Assembly (NCBI GenBank): GCA_002713385.1
Contig: PAWC01000035.1
Location: 18,954 to 32,226, forward strand
Reading direction: 5' to 3'
Source of the DNA: Fidelibacterota bacterium
GTDB taxonomy: Bacteria > Fidelibacterota > Marinisomatia > Marinisomatales > TCS55
Length of the DNA stretch: 13,273 bases
The notes beneath the pieces were generated by a model that saw only the letters and a list, made by a program, of their open reading frames with translations, searched no databases and had not been told where the DNA came from. Every line of letters starts with the position of its first letter. The stretch's first letter is position 1. The position numbers were made by a program, and so were the translations under genes. Below, in pieces: positions 1 through 7,478 of this stretch.

Positions 1-108
1 GATAGGATCACATCCTTTGCCCGGAAAGAACTGGGTATGGTTGTTGCTCATCCGGAATCAATCATAATTCATGTTGATGCTGTATTAATGGAGAATTCAA
101 TTGACTAA
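1..108 (+). CDS. ftsL: FtsL-like cell division protein, C-terminal end (partial)
   Basis: Only the last 35 codons are present, reading in frame from base 1 to a TAA at 106-108; the start lies outside the window. The tail contains an ARKELGM stretch followed by a proline and a run of isoleucines and valines. This resembles the end of FtsL/DivIC-type proteins, where the coiled coil passes into an 'A-x-x-x-LGM...P' segment just before the C-terminus. FtsL is a small bitopic divisome protein that acts with FtsB and FtsQ and activates FtsWI in the periplasm. Its position directly before ftsI is the usual place of ftsL in dcw clusters and supports the call. The gene overlaps ftsI by 8 bases. The membrane segment and most of the coiled coil cannot be seen, so identity rests on a short tail plus context. 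Confidence 0.6.
   Translation, partial: DRITSFARKELGMVVAHPESIIIHVDAVLMENSID
90..93 (+). promoter_or_regulatory. Ribosome binding site for ftsI
   Basis: GGAG lies 7 bases before a TTG at 101 and inside the ftsL-like gene. It supports the TTG as the real ftsI start, because no ATG or GTG lies in frame at a suitable distance. Confidence 0.6.
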
Positions 109-2098
109 AACCTATCTGAAATATCGTTCTCGAGTTATTATCACATCAGGATTAATTGTTTTCTGTTGGGTTGGTTTATCAGTTCGTCTGTTTCAGATTC
201 AAATTATTGATGGAGAAGAACTACGCTTAAAAGGTCATAATCAAAGCATGATTCAAAAGCCCTTAAAAGCAGTTCGGGGTAATATTTTTGATCGAGATAA
301 TGCTGCTTTCACTCGAAATATTATTCACTACTCTTTTGGTGTCCATCCTGCGCTAATAGATAATAAAGAGGAATTTGCAGAATGGATAAGCACCTGTATT
401 GGTGGTAATAAAGATAAATATCTCAAGAAGTTAAATTCTTCAAGGAGCTTCGAATATTTAGAGCGCAATCTGCAAAGAAAGCATTGCGAAAAATTACTTA
501 TCAATAAGCCCCAGGGATTAATCGTTGAGCGCGACTCACGCCGGTATTATCCACACGGCAATCTTGCCTCTCAAGTTTTGGGGTTTGTGGACCTTGATGA
601 CAAAGGTATTGCCGGAATAGAGCAAAAATTTAACAGTGATTTAGCAGGAACTCCGGGCTGGATTGTGCGGCAAATGAGCGGCCGCGGAAATTCCATGTAT
701 AAGACAAATCTCCCTCAAAAAACACCAGTTGATGGTGCAAGCATACAATTAACGATTGACCTTGATTACCAGGCCATTTTGCAGGAAGAACTAGCAGCGC
801 AGTTAGAACTAACCAATGCAATATCTGCCATGGGGCTTATTCTGAATCCGCAAACAGGTGATATTCTTGCCATGGCTACTGTTCCTGATTTTGACCCTAA
901 TTATCCCGGTCGTGGTGAAATAAGCTGGCAGCGCAATAAAGTGATCACCGATCAGTTTGAACCAGGATCAACGTTTAAAATTGTGCCCCTGACTGCAGCA
1001 GTCGATCAGAACACGGTCTCGTTATGGCAGGAATTCAATTGTGAAAACGGCAGCTATACCTATGCGGGGCACAAGATTCGGGATTGGGATGACTTCGGGA
1101 TTTTGACCATGCCTCAAATCATGGAAAACTCTAGTAATGTAGGTGTAATAAAAATTGCAGAAACGTTAAGTCAAAACAATCTCTACCACTACAGCAGAGA
1201 TATGGGTTTTGGTATGCGCACCCATATCAGCCTGGGTGGTGAACATCCAGGAACTCTGCACCAAGTATCAGAATGGAGCAAAATATCGCTGGCAGAAGTT
1301 TCCCTCGGGCATGAAGTGGCTGTAACAGCGTTACAGCTTGGCATGGCCTATGCAGCCATCGCCAACGGAGGTATTCTCATGAAGCCAAGGCTGCTCAAAC
1401 AAATCATTACTTCATCTGGAAAAAAAGTATATTCAGAAAAGCCGGAAGTCATCCGAAAAGTAGCTACAAAAGAAGTAATGGACATTATGACAGGTATGCT
1501 TTGCCGTGTTGTTGAAACGGGTACGGGAACAAAAGCTGCTATCAAAGGCTGGTCTGTAGCAGGAAAAACCGGAACAGCTCAAAAATTTATTGATGGGCAA
1601 TATTCAGACAAAAAATTTATTTCCAACTTCGTCGGCTTTTTACCGGCCGATAATCCCCAACTTGTTGGGGTCATTATTTTAGACGAGCCAAAAATTGGAT
1701 ACCACTGGGGCGGTCATGGTGCTGCTCCTGTCTTCCACAGGGTGATGGAACGGATCATTAATATGGACGATTCCATTCGCCTCCTCAAACCACAGACTAT
1801 CGAAAATGACCACTTGTTGGTACAAGAGCGTCTGCCCCTCCCTCATACCTCGGATAACACCGTGGCTAAACCAGTGGTCCTATCCAATCCTTTTTCAGTC
1901 GTACCTGTCGTTCAAAAAAATAATTATAATACATATCTTCCCGATGTACGCGGCATGAGTCTGAGAAGAGCTCGAACTGTTTTAAGGCAGATCGGATTAA
2001 GGACATATTTTAAAGGGTCTGGGAAAGTTATCTGGCAAAGCCCAAAGCCGGGAACTATTGTTACTGACGGTTCTATATGCACTATAGGTTTAAAATAA
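101..2098 (+). CDS. ftsI: Peptidoglycan D,D-transpeptidase FtsI (PBP3/PBP2x type) with C-terminal PASTA domain
   Basis: Class B penicillin-binding protein that crosslinks septal peptidoglycan, partnered with the glycosyltransferase FtsW. The 665-residue product has a short cytoplasmic N-terminus and one membrane anchor (about 12-33). A PBP dimerisation domain follows, with an RGNIFDRD motif at 59-66. The transpeptidase domain spans about 240-555 and holds all three active-site motifs: S290-T-F-K293 with the nucleophile S290, S344-S-N346, and K489-T-G-T492. After a linker rich in Pro and Val (about 565-611), residues 612-665 form one PASTA domain, shown by YLPDVRGMSLRRA and the later SPKPG. 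A PASTA tail is known from PBP2x and SpoVD and from some Gram-negative FtsI proteins. The start is TTG, backed by GGAG 7 bases upstream. The stop overlaps the murE ATG by one base. Identification is firm; SpoVD-like function is unlikely in this context. Confidence 0.96.
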   Translation: MTKTYLKYRSRVIITSGLIVFCWVGLSVRLFQIQIIDGEELRLKGHNQSMIQKPLKAVRGNIFDRDNAAFTRNIIHYSFGVHPALIDNKEEFAEWISTCIGGNKDKYLKKLNSSRSFEYLERNLQRKHCEKLLINKPQGLIVERDSRRYYPHGNLASQVLGFVDLDDKGIAGIEQKFNSDLAGTPGWIVRQMSGRGNSMYKTNLPQKTPVDGASIQLTIDLDYQAILQEELAAQLELTNAISAMGLILNPQTGDILAMATVPDFDPNYPGRGEISWQRNKVITDQFEPGSTFKIVPLTAAVDQNTVSLWQEFNCENGSYTYAGHKIRDWDDFGILTMPQIMENSSNVGVIKIAETLSQNNLYHYSRDMGFGMRTHISLGGEHPGTLHQVSEWSKISLAEVSLGHEVAVTALQLGMAYAAIANGGILMKPRLLKQIITSSGKKVYSEKPEVIRKVATKEVMDIMTGMLCRVVETGTGTKAAIKGWSVAGKTGTAQKFIDGQYSDKKFISNFVGFLPADNPQLVGVIILDEPKIGYHWGGHGAAPVFHRVMERIINMDDSIRLLKPQTIENDHLLVQERLPLPHTSDNTVAKPVVLSNPFSVVPVVQKNNYNTYLPDVRGMSLRRARTVLRQIGLRTYFKGSGKVIWQSPKPGTIVTDGSICTIGLK

Positions 2099-3558
2099 TG
2101 CCAACATTAAACAAACTCGTCAAAGGAATTATCGCCTCAAACGGTGATATTCCTTCAACACCTATAAAGAATATTCAGCTCCATTCTAGCAATGTTAAGC
2201 CGGGTGATCTTTATATTGCCATTCATGGTATTACTTCTGACGGTCATGATTATATTCCGGAAGCATTGGAAAATGGTGCTTCTGCTGTTATAACAAATGG
2301 ACGTGATGTTGGATCGCTTTCTGTCCCCCAGGTTAAAGTATTAAACCCTCGTAAAGCAGCTTCGTATATCGCTGCAGAGTATTATGGACATCCATCAAAA
2401 GAACTGCATATTATTGGCATTACCGGAACAAACGGTAAAACAACTACGGCGACACTCATCACTTCTATTTTAAATGAAACAGGATGTAAAACCGCACAAC
2501 TGGGAACATTAGGGGTTATCGCAGCAAACCATGAACAAGGCAAAACGCTCACCACAATGGACGCAATCAATCTGCAAAAGTTATTGAGGGAGCTTGCAGA
2601 TGATAATTTTTCTCATGTAGTGATGGAAGTATCGTCCCATGCGATTCATCAATACCGTGTCGCCGACGTAAAGTTTGAAACGACTGTTTTTACCAATTTA
2701 ACTCCTGAGCATTTGGACTATCATGGTACCATGGAAGATTACTATCATGCCAAAGCTAAATTGTTCAAATCTCTACCCTTGTCTGCCACAGCAATCATTA
2801 ATGCAAGTGATGAATATGGCCAGCGGTTGATCAAGGAAAGTACAGCACCAATTATAAAAATTTCAGTAACGAACAATAGTGATGTTCATTTTAAAGAAGT
2901 TCATTCTTCATTAAATGGTATTTCAGGTACGATAGCGGCTGGTGAACATGAAATCGATTTTAAATCAGCGCTCATTGGCGATTTTAACATGGAGAATATT
3001 CTTTCTGCTGTTGGGGCTGCACTTGCCATGGGTATCCCTATTGGAACAATCGTATCAGGAATCAATTCGTGCAAGGTAGTCATGGGTCGTATGGAATCGC
3101 TCGCAGCACCAAATGGTGCGCCCATTATTGTGGATTATGCTCATACACCAGATGCGTATGAAAAAGTTTTAAGTACAATTTATAATCTCGTACCGGAAAA
3201 TGGTTGCCTAATCACAATTTTTGGTTGCGGCGGCAACCGTGACGCGTCCAATCGGCCAATCTTGGGCCGGCTAGTGCAACAATATTCTGATTATTTTTAC
3301 ATTACTCCCGACAACCCTCGCTTTGAGCAACAGGAGGTTATCAATAAGGAAATTATTGCTGGTTTATCTTCGGAAAAATATGAAGTATTTCTTGACCGGG
3401 GAGAGGCTTTACAAAAAGCATTAAGCGAATTGAAAAGTAACGATGTGTTGGTCGTGTTGGGTAAAGGCCGGGAAACATACCAGGAGATTGAAGGTGTACG
3501 TCATCCCTATTCAGATATAGATATCATTGAGGAGTTTTGTGCGCATAACGCTACCTGA
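2098..3558 (+). CDS. murE: UDP-N-acetylmuramoyl-L-alanyl-D-glutamate--2,6-diaminopimelate ligase
   Basis: Cytoplasmic ATP-dependent ligase that adds the third stem residue to UDP-MurNAc-L-Ala-D-Glu. The 486-residue protein has the three Mur ligase domains. The N-terminal substrate domain includes SSNVKPGDLYIAI (30-42). The central ATPase domain has the P-loop GITGTNGKTTT (107-117, K114) and a YHGTMEDYYHAKAKLF segment whose lysine, probably K219, is the one carbamylated in the family. The C-terminal domain has GCGGNRDASNRP and D405-N-P-R408. DNPR is the established signature for meso-diaminopimelate; lysine-adding enzymes have a different motif here. The ATG at 2098 overlaps the ftsI TAA (TAATG), and the protein then starts as MurE proteins usually do. 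An in-frame ATG at 2077 would add seven residues and is less likely. Confidence 0.96.
   Translation: MPTLNKLVKGIIASNGDIPSTPIKNIQLHSSNVKPGDLYIAIHGITSDGHDYIPEALENGASAVITNGRDVGSLSVPQVKVLNPRKAASYIAAEYYGHPSKELHIIGITGTNGKTTTATLITSILNETGCKTAQLGTLGVIAANHEQGKTLTTMDAINLQKLLRELADDNFSHVVMEVSSHAIHQYRVADVKFETTVFTNLTPEHLDYHGTMEDYYHAKAKLFKSLPLSATAIINASDEYGQRLIKESTAPIIKISVTNNSDVHFKEVHSSLNGISGTIAAGEHEIDFKSALIGDFNMENILSAVGAALAMGIPIGTIVSGINSCKVVMGRMESLAAPNGAPIIVDYAHTPDAYEKVLSTIYNLVPENGCLITIFGCGGNRDASNRPILGRLVQQYSDYFYITPDNPRFEQQEVINKEIIAGLSSEKYEVFLDRGEALQKALSELKSNDVLVVLGKGRETYQEIEGVRHPYSDIDIIEEFCAHNAT
3529..3534 (+). promoter_or_regulatory. Ribosome binding site for murF
   Basis: GAGGAG ends 4 bases before a GTG at 3539. 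It favours that GTG over the in-frame TTG at 3527, which would place this site inside the gene. The spacing is a little short. Confidence 0.5.
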
Positions 3559-4882
3559 TCCTGAAGCTTTCAGTACTTTAATAACTCAACATACAGGCCA
3601 AGAACCTACATACCCTATCACAGGCATCGCTACGGACAGTCGCGAGTGCGATACTGGCGATTTATATGTTGCCCTCAAGGGAGAAAAAACAGATGGGCAC
3701 CAATTCATTCCACAGGCCCTGGAAAATGGTGTCGTAGCCAGTCTCGTTGAGCATGAAATACTTGTTTCTAATGGGATGGACTTTTTTGTTGTTAAAAATG
3801 TGTTGGAAACGATGGGTAGTCTCGCTTGTTCCTGGCGCCGGCAATTTGATATCCCCGTAATTGGAATTACTGGTTCCAACGGCAAGACCACCACAAAAGA
3901 ATTATTGAAACATATTTTTGCTAACAAAGAACATGTCCATGCCACAACCGGGAATTATAATACATCCATTGGATTGCCATTGACTCTACTGCAGCTTGCG
4001 TATGAACACACAGTTTCAATTATTGAAATGGGCGCCAATCAACCTGGTGATATTGAATATCTGTGTGATGTCGCTGAACCCACTCACGGGTTGATCACAA
4101 ATATTGCACCTGCCCATCTTGAAGGGTTCGGATCGATCGAAGAAGTGGCACGGACGAAAGGTGCATTGTTTAATATTCTGGAGGATGGTATAGCTTTTGT
4201 CAACATGGCGGATGAGCAAATTCGTGGACTTAATATTAGAGGTGATTCAATAACGTATGGCTTAACACCTAATTGTGATTTTCCTGCCGATATCCACCAT
4301 GAAGAAGATGGTACAATTACAGTTACAATCGATGCGGAAGAAATAGTAACTGGTTCCCATAACCTATCTTTTGTGAAAAATATAATCGCTGCGTCTGCCA
4401 TAGCCATCCATTTGGGCATCGATTGGAATACATTTCGTGAAAAAGTAAAATCTTTTCAAGCACCGCAAGGCCGTTGCGAAGTGAAGCATTTAAATGATAT
4501 AACCATAATTGATGATACATATAATGCTAACCTGACTTCTACCCTGGCGGCAATTGATTATTTGAAAGCATTCAGCGGAAACGGACGCAGAGTGCTGGTT
4601 TTTGGCGATATGTTTGAACTCGGTGATGGGTCAGCAGCACATCATCGCCAAATTGGTGAACATTGCATAGCAATGGAATTGGATGCTGTTTTTTCAACGG
4701 GCAATGAAACGACTACAACAGACAATGCTTTGAATGATTCAGTTTATCATCAGCATTTTGATTCAAAACAAGATCTACTAACATCATTAAAAAAATGGAT
4801 AGAAGCAGGCGATAAACTTTTGGTAAAAGGCTCTCGCGGCATGACCATGGAAACCATCATTGAAGGGTTGGCAAATAACTGA
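3539..4882 (+). CDS. murF: UDP-N-acetylmuramoyl-tripeptide--D-alanyl-D-alanine ligase
   Basis: Cytoplasmic ATP-dependent ligase that adds D-Ala-D-Ala to UDP-MurNAc-tripeptide, the last soluble precursor step. The protein is 447 residues with the GTG start. An N-terminal domain with ATDSRECDTGDLYVAL (31-46) is followed by the P-loop GITGSNGKTTTKE (109-121, K116), EMGANQPGDIEYL (163-175) and a C-terminal domain with DDTYNAN (325-331), VFGDMFELGDG (354-364) and KGSRGMTME (430-438). One departure is NANL, where the family usually has NANP. The GTG at 3539 is chosen because GAGGAG precedes it; a TTG at 3527 would add four residues. The gene overlaps murE by 20 bases and its TGA overlaps the mraY ATG. 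The D-Ala-D-Ala ligase gene (ddl) that supplies its substrate is not in this window. Confidence 0.95.
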   Translation: MRITLPDPEAFSTLITQHTGQEPTYPITGIATDSRECDTGDLYVALKGEKTDGHQFIPQALENGVVASLVEHEILVSNGMDFFVVKNVLETMGSLACSWRRQFDIPVIGITGSNGKTTTKELLKHIFANKEHVHATTGNYNTSIGLPLTLLQLAYEHTVSIIEMGANQPGDIEYLCDVAEPTHGLITNIAPAHLEGFGSIEEVARTKGALFNILEDGIAFVNMADEQIRGLNIRGDSITYGLTPNCDFPADIHHEEDGTITVTIDAEEIVTGSHNLSFVKNIIAASAIAIHLGIDWNTFREKVKSFQAPQGRCEVKHLNDITIIDDTYNANLTSTLAAIDYLKAFSGNGRRVLVFGDMFELGDGSAAHHRQIGEHCIAMELDAVFSTGNETTTTDNALNDSVYHQHFDSKQDLLTSLKKWIEAGDKLLVKGSRGMTMETIIEGLANN

Positions 4883-5985
4883 TGCTGTATCATTTACTCT
4901 ATCCTTTACGTGACGTTTTTTCACCGTTTAATATTTTTCAATATATCACTTTCCGTTCTGCAGCCGCAGCAATCCTGGCATTGATTTTCACTTTTCTGAT
5001 CGGGCCTTGGATCATTCGTATGCTCCACAAGCATCAAATCGGTGAAGAGATTCGTCATGAGGGCCCGGCTAGCCACCAAAAAAAACGCGGCACACCGACC
5101 ATGGGCGGACTTATGATTATCTGTTCAGTTCTCATCCCGACCTTACTCCTGACAGATTTGACCAATGTCTATATCCAGATTGTAATGTTTGCCCTGGTGT
5201 GGATGGGTATTATCGGATTGATGGATGATTACCTAAAAGTCGTAAAGAAAATGAAAAAAGGGCTGGTGGCACGCTATAAACTCATTGGCCAAGTACTTTT
5301 AGGTGTTATCATCAGTTTTTGGATATTTAATAATCCTACTTTTGCAGAATTCAAAAGCGTAACCAGCGTGCCCTTTTTCAAAAACCTGGAATTGGATTTT
5401 GGGTATTTTTATCCGCTGGCTATCATATTAGTGATCACTGGAACATCTAATGCTGTCAATCTGACCGATGGCTTGGATGGACTGGCAGCGGGGCTGCTGG
5501 CTACCTGTTTTACTGTCTTTGCCGCCATCGCTTACATCAGCAGCCGTGCGGATTTTTCCAGTTACTTGAATATTATCTATCTTCCCGGAGCAGGAGAGCT
5601 TACCATTTTTACTGCCGCAATTACCGGCGCCTGCATCGGTTATCTATGGTTCAATGCGACACCGGCTGAAGTGTTTATGGGTGATGTGGGTTCCTTATCA
5701 ACCGGCGCAGCATTAGGTACTCTTGCAGTGCTGCTTAAGAAAGAATTATTGCTGTTCATTATTGGTGGTGTTTTTGTCTGGGAAGCCGTCTCTGTCATGC
5801 TCCAGGTGATTTACTATCGATATACAAAAAACAAGCGAGGCGCAGGAAAGCGTCTATTCAAGATGGCGCCCATTCATCATCATTTTGAATTAAAAGGCTG
5901 GCCTGAATCCAGGGTCGTTGTCCGTTTCTGGATCATAGGCCTTCTGTTAGCATTATTCTCACTTACCACATTCAAGATTCGTTAG
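4882..5985 (+). CDS. mraY: Phospho-N-acetylmuramoyl-pentapeptide-transferase (lipid I synthase)
   Basis: Integral membrane enzyme that moves phospho-MurNAc-pentapeptide from UDP to undecaprenyl phosphate, making lipid I. The 367-residue length is normal and about ten hydrophobic segments are visible. Family motifs in order are H65-QKKRGTPTMGG (65-76), the DDY at 115-117 (catalytic Asp pair), NLTDGLDGLA (193-202, with D196 and D199), MGDVGSL (266-272, D268, a magnesium-site residue), APIHHHFE (329-336) and GWPE (339-342). The ATG at 4882 overlaps the murF stop (TGATG), which indicates translational coupling; no strong ribosome site precedes it. All expected active-site residues are present. 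A run of eight A at 5078-5085 keeps the frame intact. One base separates it from the small ORF downstream. Confidence 0.97.
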   Translation: MLYHLLYPLRDVFSPFNIFQYITFRSAAAAILALIFTFLIGPWIIRMLHKHQIGEEIRHEGPASHQKKRGTPTMGGLMIICSVLIPTLLLTDLTNVYIQIVMFALVWMGIIGLMDDYLKVVKKMKKGLVARYKLIGQVLLGVIISFWIFNNPTFAEFKSVTSVPFFKNLELDFGYFYPLAIILVITGTSNAVNLTDGLDGLAAGLLATCFTVFAAIAYISSRADFSSYLNIIYLPGAGELTIFTAAITGACIGYLWFNATPAEVFMGDVGSLSTGAALGTLAVLLKKELLLFIIGGVFVWEAVSVMLQVIYYRYTKNKRGAGKRLFKMAPIHHHFELKGWPESRVVVRFWIIGLLLALFSLTTFKIR

Positions 5986-5986
5986 T

Positions 5987-6097
5987 ATGGATTATTACGA
6001 AGAAGAAGGACATTATCCGTGGCTGCAAATCATTTTATTAACAATCACATCTGTGATTTTTATCGTTTCTTTATTAGCAATATTTTTTGTTTTCTGA
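5987..6097 (+). CDS. Hypothetical small single-helix membrane protein between mraY and murD
   Basis: A 36-codon ORF from ATG 5987 to TGA 6095-6097 fills the space between mraY and murD exactly, with one base left over at each side. I do not recognise the protein. It begins with an acidic, aromatic head (MDYYEEEGHYPW), then one long hydrophobic stretch from about residue 13 to the end at 36. It has no Lys or Arg, so net charge is about -4. The acidic head might lie outside and the helix end within the bilayer, but topology is inference only. No clear ribosome site precedes it, so it would depend on coupling to mraY. Without it, murD would sit 113 bases after mraY, by far the largest gap in an otherwise gapless operon. 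That argues it is translated. A link to MraY or FtsW is possible from position alone. Confidence 0.6.
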   Translation: MDYYEEEGHYPWLQIILLTITSVIFIVSLLAIFFVF

Positions 6098-6098
6098 T

Positions 6099-7478
6099 AT
6101 GGATATTTCCAGAAAAGATACGATCGATCTAAATGGCAAGAATGTAACTGTTATTGGTCTAGCGCGTAGTGGTATTGCTGCTGCACAGCTGGCTTACGAG
6201 TTGGGTGCCAATGTATTTATCAGTGATGTGTCAGATTCGGAAGAAGTACAAAATGCATTAAAAAAACTAATGGATCAAGGTATGGCTGGCGAAACAGGTG
6301 GACATACTGAAAAGATCCATGAAGCGGATCTATGGATTATTTCGCCAGGTGTGCCCAAGGATTCAGAGATCATTAATAATGCACAAAATAATAAAATTCC
6401 TATCGTGAGTGAAATTGAATTCGCCAGTTGGTTCACCATGGCACCGATCCTGGCGGTCACAGGTTCGAACGGAAAGACGACCACTGTTCACATGTTGTAT
6501 GAAATGTGCAAGACTGATGATGTTGATCCTGTGCTTTCCGGGAATGTCGGCAATCCATTTGCAGATGTTGTTCGCAATGATTTAACTAATCAAAACCCTA
6601 ATCGCGTTCATGTATTAGAAATTTCCAGTTTTCAAATGGAATTTATTCGGCATTTTAAACCTTACATATCACTATTTCTGAACCTCTCCCCTGACCACTT
6701 AAACCGCTATGATGATATGGATGATTACGTTGCGACCAAAATGAATATGTGGTCTAATCAAACCCAAGATGATTTCCTGGTTTTCAATGGGGATGATGAA
6801 TTGCTGACTGAACGGATCGCACCGGCCCAGGCAAAAAAGATTCCCTTTAGTTTGAAATTTGATACCAATGTTTTATTTAAGCTAAACGCAACCAAGATTT
6901 ATGATCAGGAGCACGCCATACTGATCAACCTGGATGACATCGCATTGCCTGGTAAGCACAATCTATCCAACTACCTCGGATCAGCTACCTCGGCTAGCCT
7001 ATTGGGCATTGCGTCATCCAGGATTGCTAATGTTATGTTATCATTTTGCGGAGTCCCACATCGGTTGGAGCATGTTGGAGAAATTAATGGTGTTGCATAT
7101 ATAAATGATTCGAAAGCAACCAATGTTGATGCGGTAAAAGTTGCCTTGGACAGCTTCGATAGCCCAATCCTGCTCATCTTGGGTGGACAAGATAAAGGAG
7201 GAGATTTTCTTTCACTATACCCACATACCCACAAAGTGAAAGAAGTGCTTACCATGGGTGAGTCAGAAGAAGCGATCGCAACGGTATTAGGGGATGCGGT
7301 GAGACTGCGTTCTTGCGGAAGTCTTAAGTCCGCCGTTGAGGTTGCCCATTCTAATGCACAACCCGGGGACGTCGTCCTGTTGTCTCCGGGCTGTGCCAGT
7401 TTTGACCAATTTGACAATTTTGAGCATCGCGGTGATGTTTTCCGGGAACTGGTGCAAGGGTTAAAAGAATTCGCGTGA
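6099..7478 (+). CDS. murD: UDP-N-acetylmuramoyl-L-alanine--D-glutamate ligase
   Basis: Cytoplasmic ATP-dependent ligase that adds D-Glu to UDP-MurNAc-L-Ala. The product has 459 residues. The N-terminal Rossmann-like domain carries VTVIGLARSGIAAA (16-29) and ISPGVP (81-86). The central domain has the P-loop TGSNGKTTT (121-129, K126), LEISSFQ (173-179) and NLSPDHLNRY (195-204). The C-terminal domain has PHRLE (320-324), NDSKATN (336-342), GGQDKGGDF (362-370) and SPGCASFDQF (429-438). All are typical of MurD. The start at ATG 6099 is one base after the small ORF; an in-frame TTG at 6087 would overlap that ORF and add four residues. No ribosome site is visible before either, so translation probably depends on ribosomes ending on the small ORF. 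The end overlaps ftsW by four bases. Confidence 0.95.
   Translation: MDISRKDTIDLNGKNVTVIGLARSGIAAAQLAYELGANVFISDVSDSEEVQNALKKLMDQGMAGETGGHTEKIHEADLWIISPGVPKDSEIINNAQNNKIPIVSEIEFASWFTMAPILAVTGSNGKTTTVHMLYEMCKTDDVDPVLSGNVGNPFADVVRNDLTNQNPNRVHVLEISSFQMEFIRHFKPYISLFLNLSPDHLNRYDDMDDYVATKMNMWSNQTQDDFLVFNGDDELLTERIAPAQAKKIPFSLKFDTNVLFKLNATKIYDQEHAILINLDDIALPGKHNLSNYLGSATSASLLGIASSRIANVMLSFCGVPHRLEHVGEINGVAYINDSKATNVDAVKVALDSFDSPILLILGGQDKGGDFLSLYPHTHKVKEVLTMGESEEAIATVLGDAVRLRSCGSLKSAVEVAHSNAQPGDVVLLSPGCASFDQFDNFEHRGDVFRELVQGLKEFA

Noticed and set aside
2077..2100. Longer murE start at ATG 2077
   Set aside because: It would overlap ftsI by 22 bases and add seven residues not typical of MurE; the TAATG junction at 2098 fits the operon pattern.
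3586..3945. 119-codon ORF on the minus strand
   Set aside because: Antisense shadow of the murF N-terminal and P-loop region.
4084..4419. 111-codon ORF on the minus strand
   Set aside because: Antisense shadow of murF; no independent support.
6971..7417. 148-codon ORF on the minus strand
   Set aside because: It lies wholly antisense within murD, whose C-terminal motifs are conserved on the plus strand; the antisense protein shows no recognisable domain.
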